Assembly: GCF_000379105.1 (NCBI RefSeq)
Contig: NZ_KB900609.1
Location: forward strand, 4,431,031 to 4,495,030
Source of the DNA: Methylobacterium sp. WSM2598
GTDB lineage: Bacteria > Pseudomonadota > Alphaproteobacteria > Rhizobiales > Beijerinckiaceae
Direction of reading: 5' to 3'
DNA: 64,000 nt
Shown here: positions 49,539 through 59,109 of the stretch, piece after piece
Layout: each line of letters begins with the position of its first letter
Position numbering within the stretch: position 1 is the stretch's first letter
Notes under the pieces: model-generated
The model's database searches: none
Seen by the model: only the letters and a program-made list of their open reading frames with translations
Told to the model about the DNA's origin: nothing
Translations under genes and position numbers: made by a program

Positions 49539-51599
49539 ATGGCTGGGGTTCGAGCCGTGACGCAGGTGCCGACCTGGCACCCCGGCGAGAAGGCGATCCA
49601 GGAGCGGGTCGGCGTCGCCGCGCACATGGAGGAGGTGGGCCGGCGCGTGGTGCGGGACGCCATGCCCGACCAGCACCGCGCCTTCTTCGCCCAGATCCCC
49701 TTCGTGGTCCTGGGCAGCGTCGACGGGCGGGGGGAGGCATGGGCCACGCTCCTGGCCGGACGGCCCGGCTTCATCGCCTCGCCCACGCCCCGCCTCCTCA
49801 CCATCGATGCGGGGGGCGATGCCGCCGATCCGGCGAGCGCGGGGATGCGGGAGGGCGAGCCGGTCGGCCTGCTCGGCATCGAGCTCCACACCCGCCGCCG
49901 CAACCGCGCGAACGGCGTCCTGCGCGCCTCGGCGGGCGGCCTAAGCGTCGCGGTCGACCAGAGCTTCGGCAACTGCCCCCAGTACATCCAGCTGCGCGAC
50001 GCCGCCTTCGTGCGCGACCCGCGCGCGCCGTCCCCCGGCATCGTCGAGGAGAGCGCCGCGCTCGACGCCCCGGCGCGCCGCCTGATCGCGGCGGCGGACA
50101 CGTTCTTCGTGGCATCCTACGCGGAGCGCGAGGCCGGCCGCCAGGTCGACGTCTCGCATCGCGGCGGCAAGGCCGGCTTCGTCCGCGTCGCCGCGGACGG
50201 CACGCTCACGGTGCCTGACTTCGCCGGCAACCTGTTCTTCGCCACGCTCGGCAACATCCTCCTCAACGGCAGGGCGGGGCTGGTCTTCGCCGATTTCGAG
50301 ACGGGCGACCTGCTGCAGATGACCGGCGAGGCCGAGGTGATCCTGGACTCGCCCGAGATCGCGGCCTTTCAGGGCGCCGAGCGCCTGTGGACCTTCCGGC
50401 CCCGCCGGGTCGTGCGCAGGCGGGAGGCTCTCCCGCTGCGCTGGTCCTTCCGGCCGGAGGGCTGGTCGCCCAACTCCCTGATGACCGGCGACTGGCGCGA
50501 GGCCGCCGACCGCCTCCGCGCGGCCGAGCGCGCGGCCCGCTGGCGCCCGTTCAGGGTGACGAGGATCGTCGAGGAGAGCCGCGCGATCCGCTCGTTCCAC
50601 TTGGTTCCGGGCGACGGGGCCGGGCTCATCCCGCATCGCGCGGGGCAGCACCTGCCGATCCGCGTGACGCTGCCCGGGTCGGACCGGGCGAGCCTGCGGA
50701 CCTACACGCTGTCGGTCGCGCCCTCGGACGCGGTCTACCGCATCAGCGTCAAGCGGGACGGCGCGGTGTCGCGCCACCTGCACGACGCGATCCGGGTCGG
50801 CGACGCCATCGAGGCGGGCGCGCCGCGCGGCGGCTTCACCATCGACGCCCGCGCGCCGCGGCCGGCGGTCATGCTGGCCGGCGGCATCGGGATCACGCCG
50901 CTCCTGGCGATGCTGCGGCACGTCGTCTACGAGGGGCTGCGCACCCGGAGCACCCGCCCGACCACGCTCGTCCACGCCGCCCGCACGAAGGCCGACCGCC
51001 CCTTCGACCGGGAGCTGGCCGACCTCGCCGAGGCAGCGCGGGGCGCCGTGCCGATCGTGCGCGTGCTCGGCGACCCCGACGGGGCCCGGGAGGGCGTCGA
51101 CTACGAGGCCGCGGGCCGGATCGACATCGCCCTCCTGCGGCGCTTCCTCGCCTTCGGCGACGCCGATTTCTTCCTCTGCGGGCCGCCGGGCTTCGTCCAG
51201 GCGCTCTACGACGGGTTGCGCGCCGCCCGCGTCGCCGACGCGCGGATCCACGCGGAGGCGTTCGGTCCCTCCTCGCTGGTCCGGACGGCACCGGCCGCGC
51301 CCGCCGCTCCGCCGCGCCCGCCCGCCTCGGCCGCGCCCGTTCCGGTGATCTTCGCCGAGTCCGCCAAGGAGGCGCGCTGGACCCCGGATTCGGGCAGCCT
51401 GCTCGACCTGGCGGAGGCCCGAGGTCTCAGTCCCGCCTTCGGCTGCCGGCAGGGGAGCTGCGGCACCTGCCGGACCAAGCTCCTGGCCGGAACGGTGACC
51501 CATCTCAGGGAGCCGGGCGCGCCCGTCGCGCGGGACGAGGTGCTGATCTGCTCGGCGGTGCCGGCCGAGGGCGCGGAGCGGATCCGGCTCGCGCTCTGA
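49539..51599 (+). CDS. Three-domain fusion: PPOX FMN domain, flavin reductase, 2Fe-2S ferredoxin
   Basis: A 686-residue protein. Residues ~1-330 are a pyridoxamine-phosphate-oxidase-like FMN domain (GRPGFIASPTPRLLTIDAGG, FGNCPQYIQLRD, GNLFFATLGNILLNGRAGLV). Residues ~340-580 are a ferredoxin-NADP reductase module (FAD motif RTYTLS, GGIGITPLLAMLRHV, FLCGPPGFVQAL). Residues ~600-686 form a plant-type 2Fe-2S domain (CRQGSCGTCRTKLL and a last Cys in LICSAVP). NAD(P)H electrons would pass through FAD and 2Fe-2S to FMN. GGAGG precedes ATG 49539. Substrate unknown. Confidence 0.87.
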   Translation: MAGVRAVTQVPTWHPGEKAIQERVGVAAHMEEVGRRVVRDAMPDQHRAFFAQIPFVVLGSVDGRGEAWATLLAGRPGFIASPTPRLLTIDAGGDAADPASAGMREGEPVGLLGIELHTRRRNRANGVLRASAGGLSVAVDQSFGNCPQYIQLRDAAFVRDPRAPSPGIVEESAALDAPARRLIAAADTFFVASYAEREAGRQVDVSHRGGKAGFVRVAADGTLTVPDFAGNLFFATLGNILLNGRAGLVFADFETGDLLQMTGEAEVILDSPEIAAFQGAERLWTFRPRRVVRRREALPLRWSFRPEGWSPNSLMTGDWREAADRLRAAERAARWRPFRVTRIVEESRAIRSFHLVPGDGAGLIPHRAGQHLPIRVTLPGSDRASLRTYTLSVAPSDAVYRISVKRDGAVSRHLHDAIRVGDAIEAGAPRGGFTIDARAPRPAVMLAGGIGITPLLAMLRHVVYEGLRTRSTRPTTLVHAARTKADRPFDRELADLAEAARGAVPIVRVLGDPDGAREGVDYEAAGRIDIALLRRFLAFGDADFFLCGPPGFVQALYDGLRAARVADARIHAEAFGPSSLVRTAPAAPAAPPRPPASAAPVPVIFAESAKEARWTPDSGSLLDLAEARGLSPAFGCRQGSCGTCRTKLLAGTVTHLREPGAPVARDEVLICSAVPAEGAERIRLAL

Positions 51600-51807
51600 C
51601 GAGGCGCGCCCCGCGCGGCCCTTCCGCCCTCCCTCCCCCGATCCGCCGACGATCGCCGGGGCGGACCGCCGGAGCCGACCGCCCCCGGCGGGTGAGGTGA
51701 CGCCGTCCTCCCGCGTATCCTACCATCCCGGCGCGATCCCGCGGCGCGGGCGGGGACGCGGGCGGCGCGCGCCCGGCGGGAGCGTCCGGCAGGCGGGAGC
51801 GAGGGCG

Positions 51808-52698
51808 ATGGATCGCTGGCAGGCCATGCGCATCGTCGTGAAAGTCGCCGAGACGGCGAGCTTCGCGGAGGCCGCGCGCCACCTGCACATGAGCCCGCCG
51901 GCCGTGACGCGCGCGGTGGCGGGGCTCGAAGAGGTCATCGGCGCCCGCCTCTTCGTGCGCACCACGCGCTCCGTGAAGCTGACGGAGGCGGGCGGGCGCT
52001 ACGTCGAGGATTGCCGCCGCATCCTGGCCGACCTCGCCGAGGCCGAGGCCGCCGCCGCCGGCTCCTACGCGACGCCGTCCGGGACGCTCACGGTCACGGC
52101 CTCGGTCCTGTTCGGGCAGATGCACGTGCTGCCCATCGTCACCGACTACCTCGACGCCTACCCGACCATGTCCGCGCGGACGCTCTTCGTCGACCGCGTG
52201 GTGAACATCGTCGAGGAGGGCGTCGACGTCGCGATCCGCATCGGCCACCTGCCGGATTCCGGCTTCACGGCCATCCGGGTCGGGGCGATGCGCCGCGTCG
52301 TCTGCGGGTCGCCCGCCTATTTCGAGCGGCACGGCGTCCCGGCGACGCCCGCGGACCTGAAGGATCACCGCATCGCGGTCTCGACCGGCGCCTGGGCCTC
52401 GCCGGAATGGCGGTTCGGGCGCGACGAGCGCGTGACCGTCCATTCCGCCCTTCAGAGCAACAGCAACGAGGCGCCGATCTCCGCGGCCCTCTCGGGCTGG
52501 GGGCTGACGCGGGCGCTGCACTACCAGGTCGGTCCCGCCCTGCGCGACGGGCGCCTGCGGATCGTGCTCGCCGATTACGAGGAGCCGCCGCTGCCGATCC
52601 ACGTGCTGCACCCCGGGGGACGGCGCGCGCCGGCCAAGGTCAGGACCTTCGTCGATTTCGCCGTGGCGCGGCTGCGCGCGATTCCTCTGCCGACCTGA
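51808..52698 (+). CDS. LysR-family regulator (CrgA-like)
   Basis: A 296-residue LysR protein; HTH EAARHLHMSPPAVTRAVAGL at residues 19-38, followed by LFVRTTRSVKLTEAG and a CrgA/DmlR-type ligand domain (VDVAIRIGHLPDSGFTAIRV). ATG 51808 is preceded by GGAGCGAGGG. It may regulate the upstream fusion reductase or itself; no divergent partner is present. Confidence 0.87.
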   Translation: MDRWQAMRIVVKVAETASFAEAARHLHMSPPAVTRAVAGLEEVIGARLFVRTTRSVKLTEAGGRYVEDCRRILADLAEAEAAAAGSYATPSGTLTVTASVLFGQMHVLPIVTDYLDAYPTMSARTLFVDRVVNIVEEGVDVAIRIGHLPDSGFTAIRVGAMRRVVCGSPAYFERHGVPATPADLKDHRIAVSTGAWASPEWRFGRDERVTVHSALQSNSNEAPISAALSGWGLTRALHYQVGPALRDGRLRIVLADYEEPPLPIHVLHPGGRRAPAKVRTFVDFAVARLRAIPLPT

Positions 52699-52719
52699 GC
52701 GGCCCGCGCGGCCGCGCGA

Positions 52720-53202
52720 TCACGGGGCCGAGCGGCCGGCCGCCAGCGGCGTGCCGGCGACCTGCCGCATGGCGATGATGGTGCGGAACGCCCGCACGTT
52801 CGGATCGGCGTGGAAGACCTCGCGGGCGAAGGCCTCGTAGGCCTCCATGCCCGAGAGCTGCAGGTGCACGACGAAGTCGACCTCGCCCGTGACGTACCAC
52901 GCCGCCCTCACCTCGGGCCGGGCGCGCAGCCGGCGCACGAAGGCGTCGAGGAGATCGGGAGATTCGCGCTCCAGCGACACCAGGACGTGGATGGTGAGCG
53001 GCGCGCCGAGCACGGCCGGGTGCACCAGGGCCACGTCGGCGACGATGATCCCCTCGGCGCGCAGGCGCCGCAGCCGGCGCAGCACCGCGCTCTCGGACAG
53101 GCCGACCCGCTCCGCCAGGAGACGGGCCGGCACTTGGTTGTCGCGCTGGACCTCGGCCAGCAGGGCGCGATCGAAGGCGTCGAGATCGACGTTTTCCGGC
53201 AT
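52720..53202 (-). CDS. Lrp/AsnC-family regulator
   Basis: A 160-residue regulator. The N-terminal HTH (LLAERVGLSESAVLRRLRRL) and the C-terminal RAM effector domain (VEVRAAWYVTGEVDFVVHLQ-like region) are typical. Such proteins sense an amino acid and control its breakdown. It is divergent from the PLP ammonia-lyase-like gene 84 bp away, so it probably activates the 53.3-57.7 kb catabolic run in response to its amino-acid substrate. Confidence 0.88.
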   Translation of the reverse strand: MPENVDLDAFDRALLAEVQRDNQVPARLLAERVGLSESAVLRRLRRLRAEGIIVADVALVHPAVLGAPLTIHVLVSLERESPDLLDAFVRRLRARPEVRAAWYVTGEVDFVVHLQLSGMEAYEAFAREVFHADPNVRAFRTIIAMRQVAGTPLAAGRSAP

Positions 53203-53286
53203 GGGCGGCGGATTCTCGGCGGAAACAGGCGAGCCTTAGCATGATTTCGGCGCCTTCCGCCGCCGCGGACCGGCATCATTGCGGAC

Positions 53287-54387
53287 ATGACCGACCCCGC
53301 CCTCGCGCCCACCGCCGCGATCGCCGACCCCGCCGCGATCGACATGATTGCCGCGATCGATGCGATCGCCGCGGACCTGCGCGGCCTCGATCCGGCCTAC
53401 GCGCCCACGCCGCTCCGGCCGCTTCCCGGTTTGGCCTCGCATCTCGGCGTCGCGCAGGTGCTCGCCAAGGACGAGGGGCGCCGCATGCTCGGCAGCTTCA
53501 AGTCCCTCGGGGGCACCTATGCGGGCCTCAGGGTCCTGGCCCGGGCCGCCGGGACCGACCTCTCCGGCCTCGTCGCGGCGCGGCCGACCGGCCAGCCGAC
53601 CCTCCTCTGCGCCAGCGACGGCAATCACGGCCTCGCGGTCGCGGCCGCGGCGCGCCTCGCCGGGGCCGCCGCCCGCATCTACCTGCACGCGGGCGTGCCC
53701 GCGCCCCGCGCCCGGCGCATCGCCGCATGGGGAGCCGAGATCGTCAGGGTCGCGGGCACCTACGACGACGCGGTCGATGCCGCGGCGGCCGCGGCGCGGG
53801 AAGGCCTCGGCATCCTGGTGGCCGACACCACGGACGATCCCCGCGACCCCGTCGTCGGCGACGTCATGGCCGGCTACGGCGTCATGGCCGCGGAGATCCG
53901 GCGGCAGGTCGAGGATGCGGGCGAGGCCCGGCCGACGCACCTCTTCGTCCAGGCCGGCGTCGGCGGCCTCGCCGCCGCGATGGCCGAGGGGCTCGCCGGC
54001 TGGCTGGCCCCGCCCGGATCGGTGGTGGCGGTCGAGCCCGAGACGGCGTCCTGCCTCCCGGCGGCGCTGGCGGCGAACCGGCCGGTGCGCGTGCCGGGCG
54101 ACCTGCACACGCGGGCCGAGATGCTGTCCTGCGGCGAGGCGAGCGCCCCGGCCCTCGCCGTGCTTCGGCGCCGCGGCGTGCGCGTCGTGACCGTGTCCGA
54201 GCCGGACCTGGCGGCGGCCCCGCAGCTCCTCGCCGCGCAGGGCGGCCCCGCGACGACCCCGTCGGGCGCCGCGGGCCTCGCGGGCGCCGTCGCCGCCCTC
54301 CGGCAGCCGGGGAGGCGAGCCGATCTCGGCCTCGACCGCGCGAGCCGGCTCCTGATCCTGGTCACCGAGGGCGCGCTCGAGGACTAG
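53287..54387 (+). CDS. PLP-dependent ammonia-lyase (diaminopropionate ammonia-lyase-like)
   Basis: A 366-residue fold-type II PLP enzyme. The Schiff-base lysine lies in MLGSFKSLGGTYA, the Asn-containing CASDGNHGLAVAAAARL contacts the cofactor, and the glycine-rich phosphate loop appears as VQAGVGGLAAAMAEG. It is most like 2,3-diaminopropionate ammonia-lyase or threonine dehydratase-type enzymes, releasing ammonia from an amino acid. Divergent from the Lrp gene and first of a plus-strand run, though hairpins separate it from the next gene. Confidence 0.83.
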   Translation: MTDPALAPTAAIADPAAIDMIAAIDAIAADLRGLDPAYAPTPLRPLPGLASHLGVAQVLAKDEGRRMLGSFKSLGGTYAGLRVLARAAGTDLSGLVAARPTGQPTLLCASDGNHGLAVAAAARLAGAAARIYLHAGVPAPRARRIAAWGAEIVRVAGTYDDAVDAAAAAAREGLGILVADTTDDPRDPVVGDVMAGYGVMAAEIRRQVEDAGEARPTHLFVQAGVGGLAAAMAEGLAGWLAPPGSVVAVEPETASCLPAALAANRPVRVPGDLHTRAEMLSCGEASAPALAVLRRRGVRVVTVSEPDLAAAPQLLAAQGGPATTPSGAAGLAGAVAALRQPGRRADLGLDRASRLLILVTEGALED

Positions 54388-54388
54388 A

Positions 54389-54490
54389 GCATTTTCCGAC
54401 GAAGTGGATGCCGGTTCGTCGCAGAAAATGCGGCAAGATCAGAGACCTAGAGCAGCACCCGATTGCAACGTGATCGGGTGCTGCTCTAGG
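54389..54490. repeat. Paired hairpins between lyase and amidase genes
   Basis: Hairpin 1: GCATTTTCCGACGAA (54389-54403) pairs with TTCGTCG.CAGAAAATGC (54415-54431), one bulge. Hairpin 2: perfect 18-bp arms at 54446-54463 and 54473-54490 with a nine-base loop. Similar AGAGCATTTTC elements are widespread intergenic repeats in Methylobacterium (from memory). May terminate or attenuate the operon. Confidence 0.75.
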
Positions 54491-54525
54491 CGCGCCCGAC
54501 GCCGTCGGACATCCGGACCCGTCCC

Positions 54526-55779
54526 ATGACTTCACCCCCCACCATCGACGCCGCGCGCTTCCTCGACCGCCTGCGGGCGCTCGCGGGGGTCGGCCGCGAC
54601 GCCCAGGGCCGGCTGACCCGGCTGGCCGCCTCGGACGCGGACAGGGCCGGGCGCGACGCCGTCGCGGGCTGGATGCGCGAGGCGGGCCTGGAGGTGAGGG
54701 TGGACCGGATCGGCAACCTGCTCGGGCTCTGGCGGCCCGAAGGCGCGCAGGGCGACCCGGTGATGATCGGGTCGCACATCGACACCGTCGTCGATGCGGG
54801 CACCTATGACGGCTGCGTCGGCGTTCTCGCGGGCCTCGCGGTGGTCGAGGCGCTGCGGGAGGCGGGCGGCCGGCCGGCGCATCCGCTCGCCGTCGCCGCC
54901 TTCACCAACGAGGAAGGGGTGCGCTACGCGCCCGACATGCTGGGCTCGCTCGTCTACGCGGGCGGCCTCGCGGCGGAGGCGGCGCTGGCGACGGTCGGCG
55001 TGGACGGGACGGTGCTGGGCGAGGAATTGTCGCGCATCGGCTACGCGGGGCCGCACGCGCCGGGCTTCCTGCGGCCGCGCGCCTATGTCGAGCTGCATGT
55101 CGAGCAGGGGCCGGTGCTGGAGCGCGAGGGCACCGCGATCGGCGCCGTGGCGGCAGTGCAGGGCATTTCCTGGCAGGAGGTCACGATTGAGGGCGCGGCC
55201 AACCATGCCGGAACGACGCCGATGGCGCTGCGCCGGGATGCGGGCGTGGCCGCCGCGCGGGTCGTGACGTGGCTGCGCGCGCGCGCCAGGGCCGGGAACG
55301 GGCGCAGCGTCGCCACGGTCGGCCGCCTGCGCCTGGAGCCGGAGGCGATCAACGTCATCCCGGCCCGCGCCGTGTTCACCGTCGACCTGCGCGACCCGGA
55401 TGCGGGCCGGCTGGCGGCGCTCGAGGCCGACCTGGCCGAGCGGCTCGATCAGGTGGCGCGCGCGGAGGACGTCGCCGTGACGGTCCGGCGCCTCGCCCGC
55501 TTCGACCCGGTGGCCTTCGACCCGGGCCTGGTCCGGGCGATCGAGGCCGCCGCGACGCGGCGCGGCCTGTCGGTGCGGCGCATGATCTCGGGCGCCGGGC
55601 ACGACGCCCAGATGATGGCGCGCCTCTGCCCGGCGGCGATGATCTTCGTGCCCAGCGCCGGCGGCATCAGCCACAGCCCGCACGAGCACACGTCGGAGGC
55701 GGAGCTCGTGGCGGGCGCGACCGTGCTGCTCGACGTGGTCCGGCGCCTGTCGGGCCCGCCGGAGGAACCCGCCGAGTGA
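54526..55779 (+). CDS. N-carbamoyl-amino-acid hydrolase / allantoate amidohydrolase family (M20)
   Basis: A 417-residue zinc amidase. Metal ligands appear in order: GSHIDTVVDAGTYDG (His, Asp), FTNEEGVRY (Glu), ELHVEQGPVLE (His) and the C-terminal SHSPHEHTS (His). The dimerisation domain lies at residues ~205-320. Members hydrolyse N-carbamoyl or ureido compounds, releasing CO2 and ammonia. It stands between the ammonia-lyase and the PxpA-like gene, fitting catabolism of a ureido or cyclic amide. Confidence 0.88.
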   Translation: MTSPPTIDAARFLDRLRALAGVGRDAQGRLTRLAASDADRAGRDAVAGWMREAGLEVRVDRIGNLLGLWRPEGAQGDPVMIGSHIDTVVDAGTYDGCVGVLAGLAVVEALREAGGRPAHPLAVAAFTNEEGVRYAPDMLGSLVYAGGLAAEAALATVGVDGTVLGEELSRIGYAGPHAPGFLRPRAYVELHVEQGPVLEREGTAIGAVAAVQGISWQEVTIEGAANHAGTTPMALRRDAGVAAARVVTWLRARARAGNGRSVATVGRLRLEPEAINVIPARAVFTVDLRDPDAGRLAALEADLAERLDQVARAEDVAVTVRRLARFDPVAFDPGLVRAIEAAATRRGLSVRRMISGAGHDAQMMARLCPAAMIFVPSAGGISHSPHEHTSEAELVAGATVLLDVVRRLSGPPEEPAE

Positions 55780-55842
55780 CGGGGCGGGCGCGCCGCCTGG
55801 ATCACCCGCGCATCATCCGCGATCGCCGCCGTGGAGGCCCCC

Positions 55843-56610
55843 ATGAGGATCAACATCAACGCCGACATCGGCGAGAGCTACGGACGGTTCAAGATCGGCC
55901 ACGACGAGGCGCTGATGCCGCTGATCGGCTCCGCCAACGTCGCCTGCGGCATGCACGCGGGCGACCCCGGCATCATGGTCGACACGATCCGCGCCGCGCT
56001 CGCGAACGGCGTCTCGATCGGAGCCCATCCGGGCTTCAACGACGTCTGGGGCTTCGGCCGCCGGCAGATCCGGATGCGCCCGCTCGACCTCGAATACCTC
56101 GTCACCTACCAGATCGGCGCCCTGCAGGCCCTGGCGCGCGGCCCGGGCGCGACGGTCACCCACGTCAAGCCCCACGGGGCGCTGAACAACATGGCGCACG
56201 TCGACGAGGATTACGCCATGGCGATCGGGCGCGGCATTCGGACGGCGGACCGCGACCTGATCTACGTCGCCAATGTCGGCTCGGAGATGGCGAAGGCCGC
56301 GGAGCGCCTCGGCCTCCGGGTGGCGTCCGAATCCTACGTGGACCGCGTCTACGACGATGACGGTCAGATGAGATCGCGCGAGAGGCCCGACGCGGTGATC
56401 CACGATCCGCGGCAGGCGGCCGACCAGGTGCTCCGCTTCATTGCCGAGAAGGCGATCATCTCCCAGTCCGGGCGGAAGATTCCCGCGAGGATCGACACGT
56501 TCTGCGTCCACGGCGACGAGCCGACCGCCGTCCCGGTGATGCGGGCCGTGCGCGCGGCCCTCGATGCCGCCGGGATCGCGGTCGTTCCGCTCCCGGCCCT
56601 GCTGGGATAA
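55843..56610 (+). CDS. LamB/YcsF family protein (5-oxoprolinase subunit A-like)
   Basis: A 255-residue protein starting MRININADIGESYGRF with the family's conserved NVACGMHAGDP, IGAHPGFNDVWGFGRR and VKPHGALNNM motifs. PxpA works with PxpB and PxpC to open 5-oxoproline using ATP, but neither partner is present here, and GFNDVWGFGRR departs from the usual GYPDL.GFGRR. It may act on another lactam. GGAGG lies six bases before ATG 55843. Confidence 0.88.
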   Translation: MRININADIGESYGRFKIGHDEALMPLIGSANVACGMHAGDPGIMVDTIRAALANGVSIGAHPGFNDVWGFGRRQIRMRPLDLEYLVTYQIGALQALARGPGATVTHVKPHGALNNMAHVDEDYAMAIGRGIRTADRDLIYVANVGSEMAKAAERLGLRVASESYVDRVYDDDGQMRSRERPDAVIHDPRQAADQVLRFIAEKAIISQSGRKIPARIDTFCVHGDEPTAVPVMRAVRAALDAAGIAVVPLPALLG

Positions 56611-56658
56611 CCATGGCGCTCCCGCAGCGGCGAGCGCGCGGGCGGGAGGGGGCTCACC

Positions 56659-57684
56659 ATGAGGCGAGGGCGGCGGGGCTTGCCCCAGCGAGCGGGTTGG
56701 ACGCGGCGGCGGCTGATCGGGGTGCTCCTCGGGCTCCTGCCCGCGCTCGTCGCCGGCCCGGCCGCGGCGCAGGTCCGGTGGGTGATGGCGACCGAGTACC
56801 CGGCCAGCACCGTCTCGGGCGTCGGGCTGACGACCTTCGCGCGGCGGGTGTCCGAGCGGACGCAGGGCGCCGTCGAGGTGGCGAACGCCCTCGACAACGC
56901 GCTGAAGATCAGTTCGGGCGAGATGATCCGCGCGGCACAGGACGGCCGGATCTCGGGCGGCGACGCCTTCGCCGGGCCGCTCGAGGCCACCGATCCGATC
57001 TTCGGGCTGGCCTCCCTGCCCTTCGTCGTCCAGTCCGTCGAGGCCGCCAGGGACCTGAACGCGCGCGCGCGACCGCTCTACGCGCGGGCCCTCGCGGCGC
57101 GGGGCCTCACGCTCCTCTACATGACGATCTGGCCGCCGACCGGCCTCTGGACGGCGCGGCCCCTGGCCGGCCCGGACGACCTCCGCGCGATGGCGATCCG
57201 CGCCTACGACCCCACCTCGGCCGAGGTGATGCGGGCCGCCGGCGCGAAGGCGGAGTTCATGCCCTTCAGCGAGGCCGTCGCGAAGGTGAGGAGCCGCGAC
57301 CTGGACGGGATCCTCACCTCCGGGGACGGCGGCGCCGGACGCAGATTGTGGGACGACCTGCGCTACTTCACGGCGATCAACTACGCGATCCCGATCTCGC
57401 TGGCCGTCGTGCGGACCGACGCGGTCGAGGCGCTGCCGCCTGCGCAGCGCGAGGCGGTGCTGGCGGCGGCCGCGGAGACCGAGCAGAGCCAGTTCGCGCT
57501 GCTCGCGACCCGCACGGCCGACAATTACGCCCGGATGCGCGCGAACGGCGTGGCGATCGCCGAGCCGGCCCCTCCGGCGCTCCTCGCCTCGCTCCGCGCG
57601 GGCGCCGCGGGGCCGATCCGCGCCTGGGCGCGGAAGGTGCCGGAGGAGGCGGTCGCGATCCTGGACGGCGCGGGGCCCCGGTGA
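56659..57684 (+). CDS. TRAP-type substrate-binding protein (DctP family)
   Basis: A 341-residue exported protein. Signal sequence RRLIGVLLGLLPALVAGPAA ends at AQ near residue 38; the mature DctP domain includes GLASLPFVVQSVEAARDLNA, MAIRAYDPTSAEVMRAAGAK and a DGILTSGDGG segment. DctP proteins deliver carboxylates to DctQM permeases. No DctQ or DctM gene is adjacent, so it is an orphan that may use a distant permease. It follows the PxpA-like gene by 48 bp. Confidence 0.83.
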   Translation: MRRGRRGLPQRAGWTRRRLIGVLLGLLPALVAGPAAAQVRWVMATEYPASTVSGVGLTTFARRVSERTQGAVEVANALDNALKISSGEMIRAAQDGRISGGDAFAGPLEATDPIFGLASLPFVVQSVEAARDLNARARPLYARALAARGLTLLYMTIWPPTGLWTARPLAGPDDLRAMAIRAYDPTSAEVMRAAGAKAEFMPFSEAVAKVRSRDLDGILTSGDGGAGRRLWDDLRYFTAINYAIPISLAVVRTDAVEALPPAQREAVLAAAAETEQSQFALLATRTADNYARMRANGVAIAEPAPPALLASLRAGAAGPIRAWARKVPEEAVAILDGAGPR

Positions 57685-57870
57685 GCGCGTGACGATCCGT
57701 CGAGGTTCGGCACGATCCCTCCGCCGGACTTCAGGGGCTTTCGACCACGACGGGTCTGGACCACGACGCTGCGCCGCCCGTTCGGGGCGCCGATCTCGTC
57801 TTCGAGGAGATCGGGGCCCTCATGAGGGCGCGAGGCGGCCGCCGTCGCGGTCGCCGCGCGCCGCGGGCCC

Positions 57871-59109
57871 TCAGCGCGAGCCGGTGACGATCGGGCAGTC
57901 GCCCTCTCCCATCGGCCGGAACGCCTCCTCGGCCGGGATGGTCCTGATCAGCTTGTAATAATCCCAGGGCCCCTTCGATTCGGACGGCGTCTTCGTCTCG
58001 AACAGGTACATGTTGTGCATCTTGCGCCCGTCGGCCCGGATCGTCCCCTTGCCGAAGGCCGGATCATCGGTCGGCAGGCTCTTGGCGACCTCGACGACCC
58101 GCTTGCCGTCGGTCTTGGTCCCGGCCTTCTCGACGGCCTTGAGGTAGTGCAGCGTCGCCGAGTAGGCGCCGGCCTGGAGCTGCGTCGGCATGCGCCCGCC
58201 CATGCGCGCGGAGAACCGCTTGGCGAAGGCCCGGGTGCCGTCGTTGAGATCCCAGTAATAGGCGGCCGTGAACTGCAGCCCCTGGGCGACGCCGAGGCCG
58301 AGGGAGTGCACGTCCGTGATGTAGAGCACCATGGCGGCGATCTTCTGCCCGCCCTGCACGATGCCGAACTCGGACGCCTGCTTGATCGCGTTGATCGTGT
58401 CGCCGCCCGCGTTGACCAGCCCGACCACCTTGGCCTTCGAGGCCTGCGCCTGCAGCAGGAAGGACGAGAAGTCGGGGGTGTTGAGGGGCGTGCGGGCGCT
58501 GCCCACCACCGTGGCGCCCGAGGCCGAGAGGATCTTGCGGATGTCGGCCTCCATCGTGTGGCCGAACGCGTAATCCGCCGTCAGCAGGTACCAGGAATCC
58601 CCGCCCGAGGCCACCACGGCCCGGCTGGTGCCGGTCGCGAGCGCGTAGGTGTCGTAGGTCCAGTGAATGCTGTTGGGGGTGCAGTTCTTGCCCGTGAAAT
58701 CGGACGAGGACGCACCCGAATTCATGAAGACCTTGTTCTTCTGACGCGCCAGCTCCGTCACGCTGAGGGCCACGGCCGAGTTCGGCACGTCCACGACGAC
58801 GTCCACGCCGCCCCGGTCGAACCATTCCCGCGTGATCGTCGAGCCGATATCGGCCTTGTTCTGGTGGTCGGCGGACACGACCTCGGCCCTCACCGTGCCG
58901 CCCGCCGCCTGGTAATCCTCGACCGCCATGCGGGCCGCCGTCACGGCGCCACTGCCGTTGGTGTCCGCGTAGAGACTCGAGAGATCCGTCAGCACCCCGA
59001 TCCGAACCGCCAAGGGCTCCGGCAAGGGCCCCGGCTGCGCGAGCGCCGGGCCGGCCGCGACGGCGGCCGCGCACGCGCCGAGCGCGCGCAGCAATCTCCT
59101 GATGCCCAT
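57871..59109 (-). CDS. ABC transporter substrate-binding protein (LivJ-like), paralogue 1
   Basis: A 412-residue periplasmic binding protein of the branched-chain amino acid/amide class. Signal sequence LLRALGACAAAVAAGPALAQ; mature part begins VRIGVLTDLSSLYADTNGSG and contains VVSADHQNKADIGSTITREW and SSDFTGKNCTPNSIHWTYDT. About 50-55% identical by eye to the 61615-62817 product. No LivHMGF partner genes are in the window. It is divergent from the enoyl-CoA hydratase gene. GGAGG precedes ATG 59109. Confidence 0.88.
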   Translation of the reverse strand: MGIRRLLRALGACAAAVAAGPALAQPGPLPEPLAVRIGVLTDLSSLYADTNGSGAVTAARMAVEDYQAAGGTVRAEVVSADHQNKADIGSTITREWFDRGGVDVVVDVPNSAVALSVTELARQKNKVFMNSGASSSDFTGKNCTPNSIHWTYDTYALATGTSRAVVASGGDSWYLLTADYAFGHTMEADIRKILSASGATVVGSARTPLNTPDFSSFLLQAQASKAKVVGLVNAGGDTINAIKQASEFGIVQGGQKIAAMVLYITDVHSLGLGVAQGLQFTAAYYWDLNDGTRAFAKRFSARMGGRMPTQLQAGAYSATLHYLKAVEKAGTKTDGKRVVEVAKSLPTDDPAFGKGTIRADGRKMHNMYLFETKTPSESKGPWDYYKLIRTIPAEEAFRPMGEGDCPIVTGSR

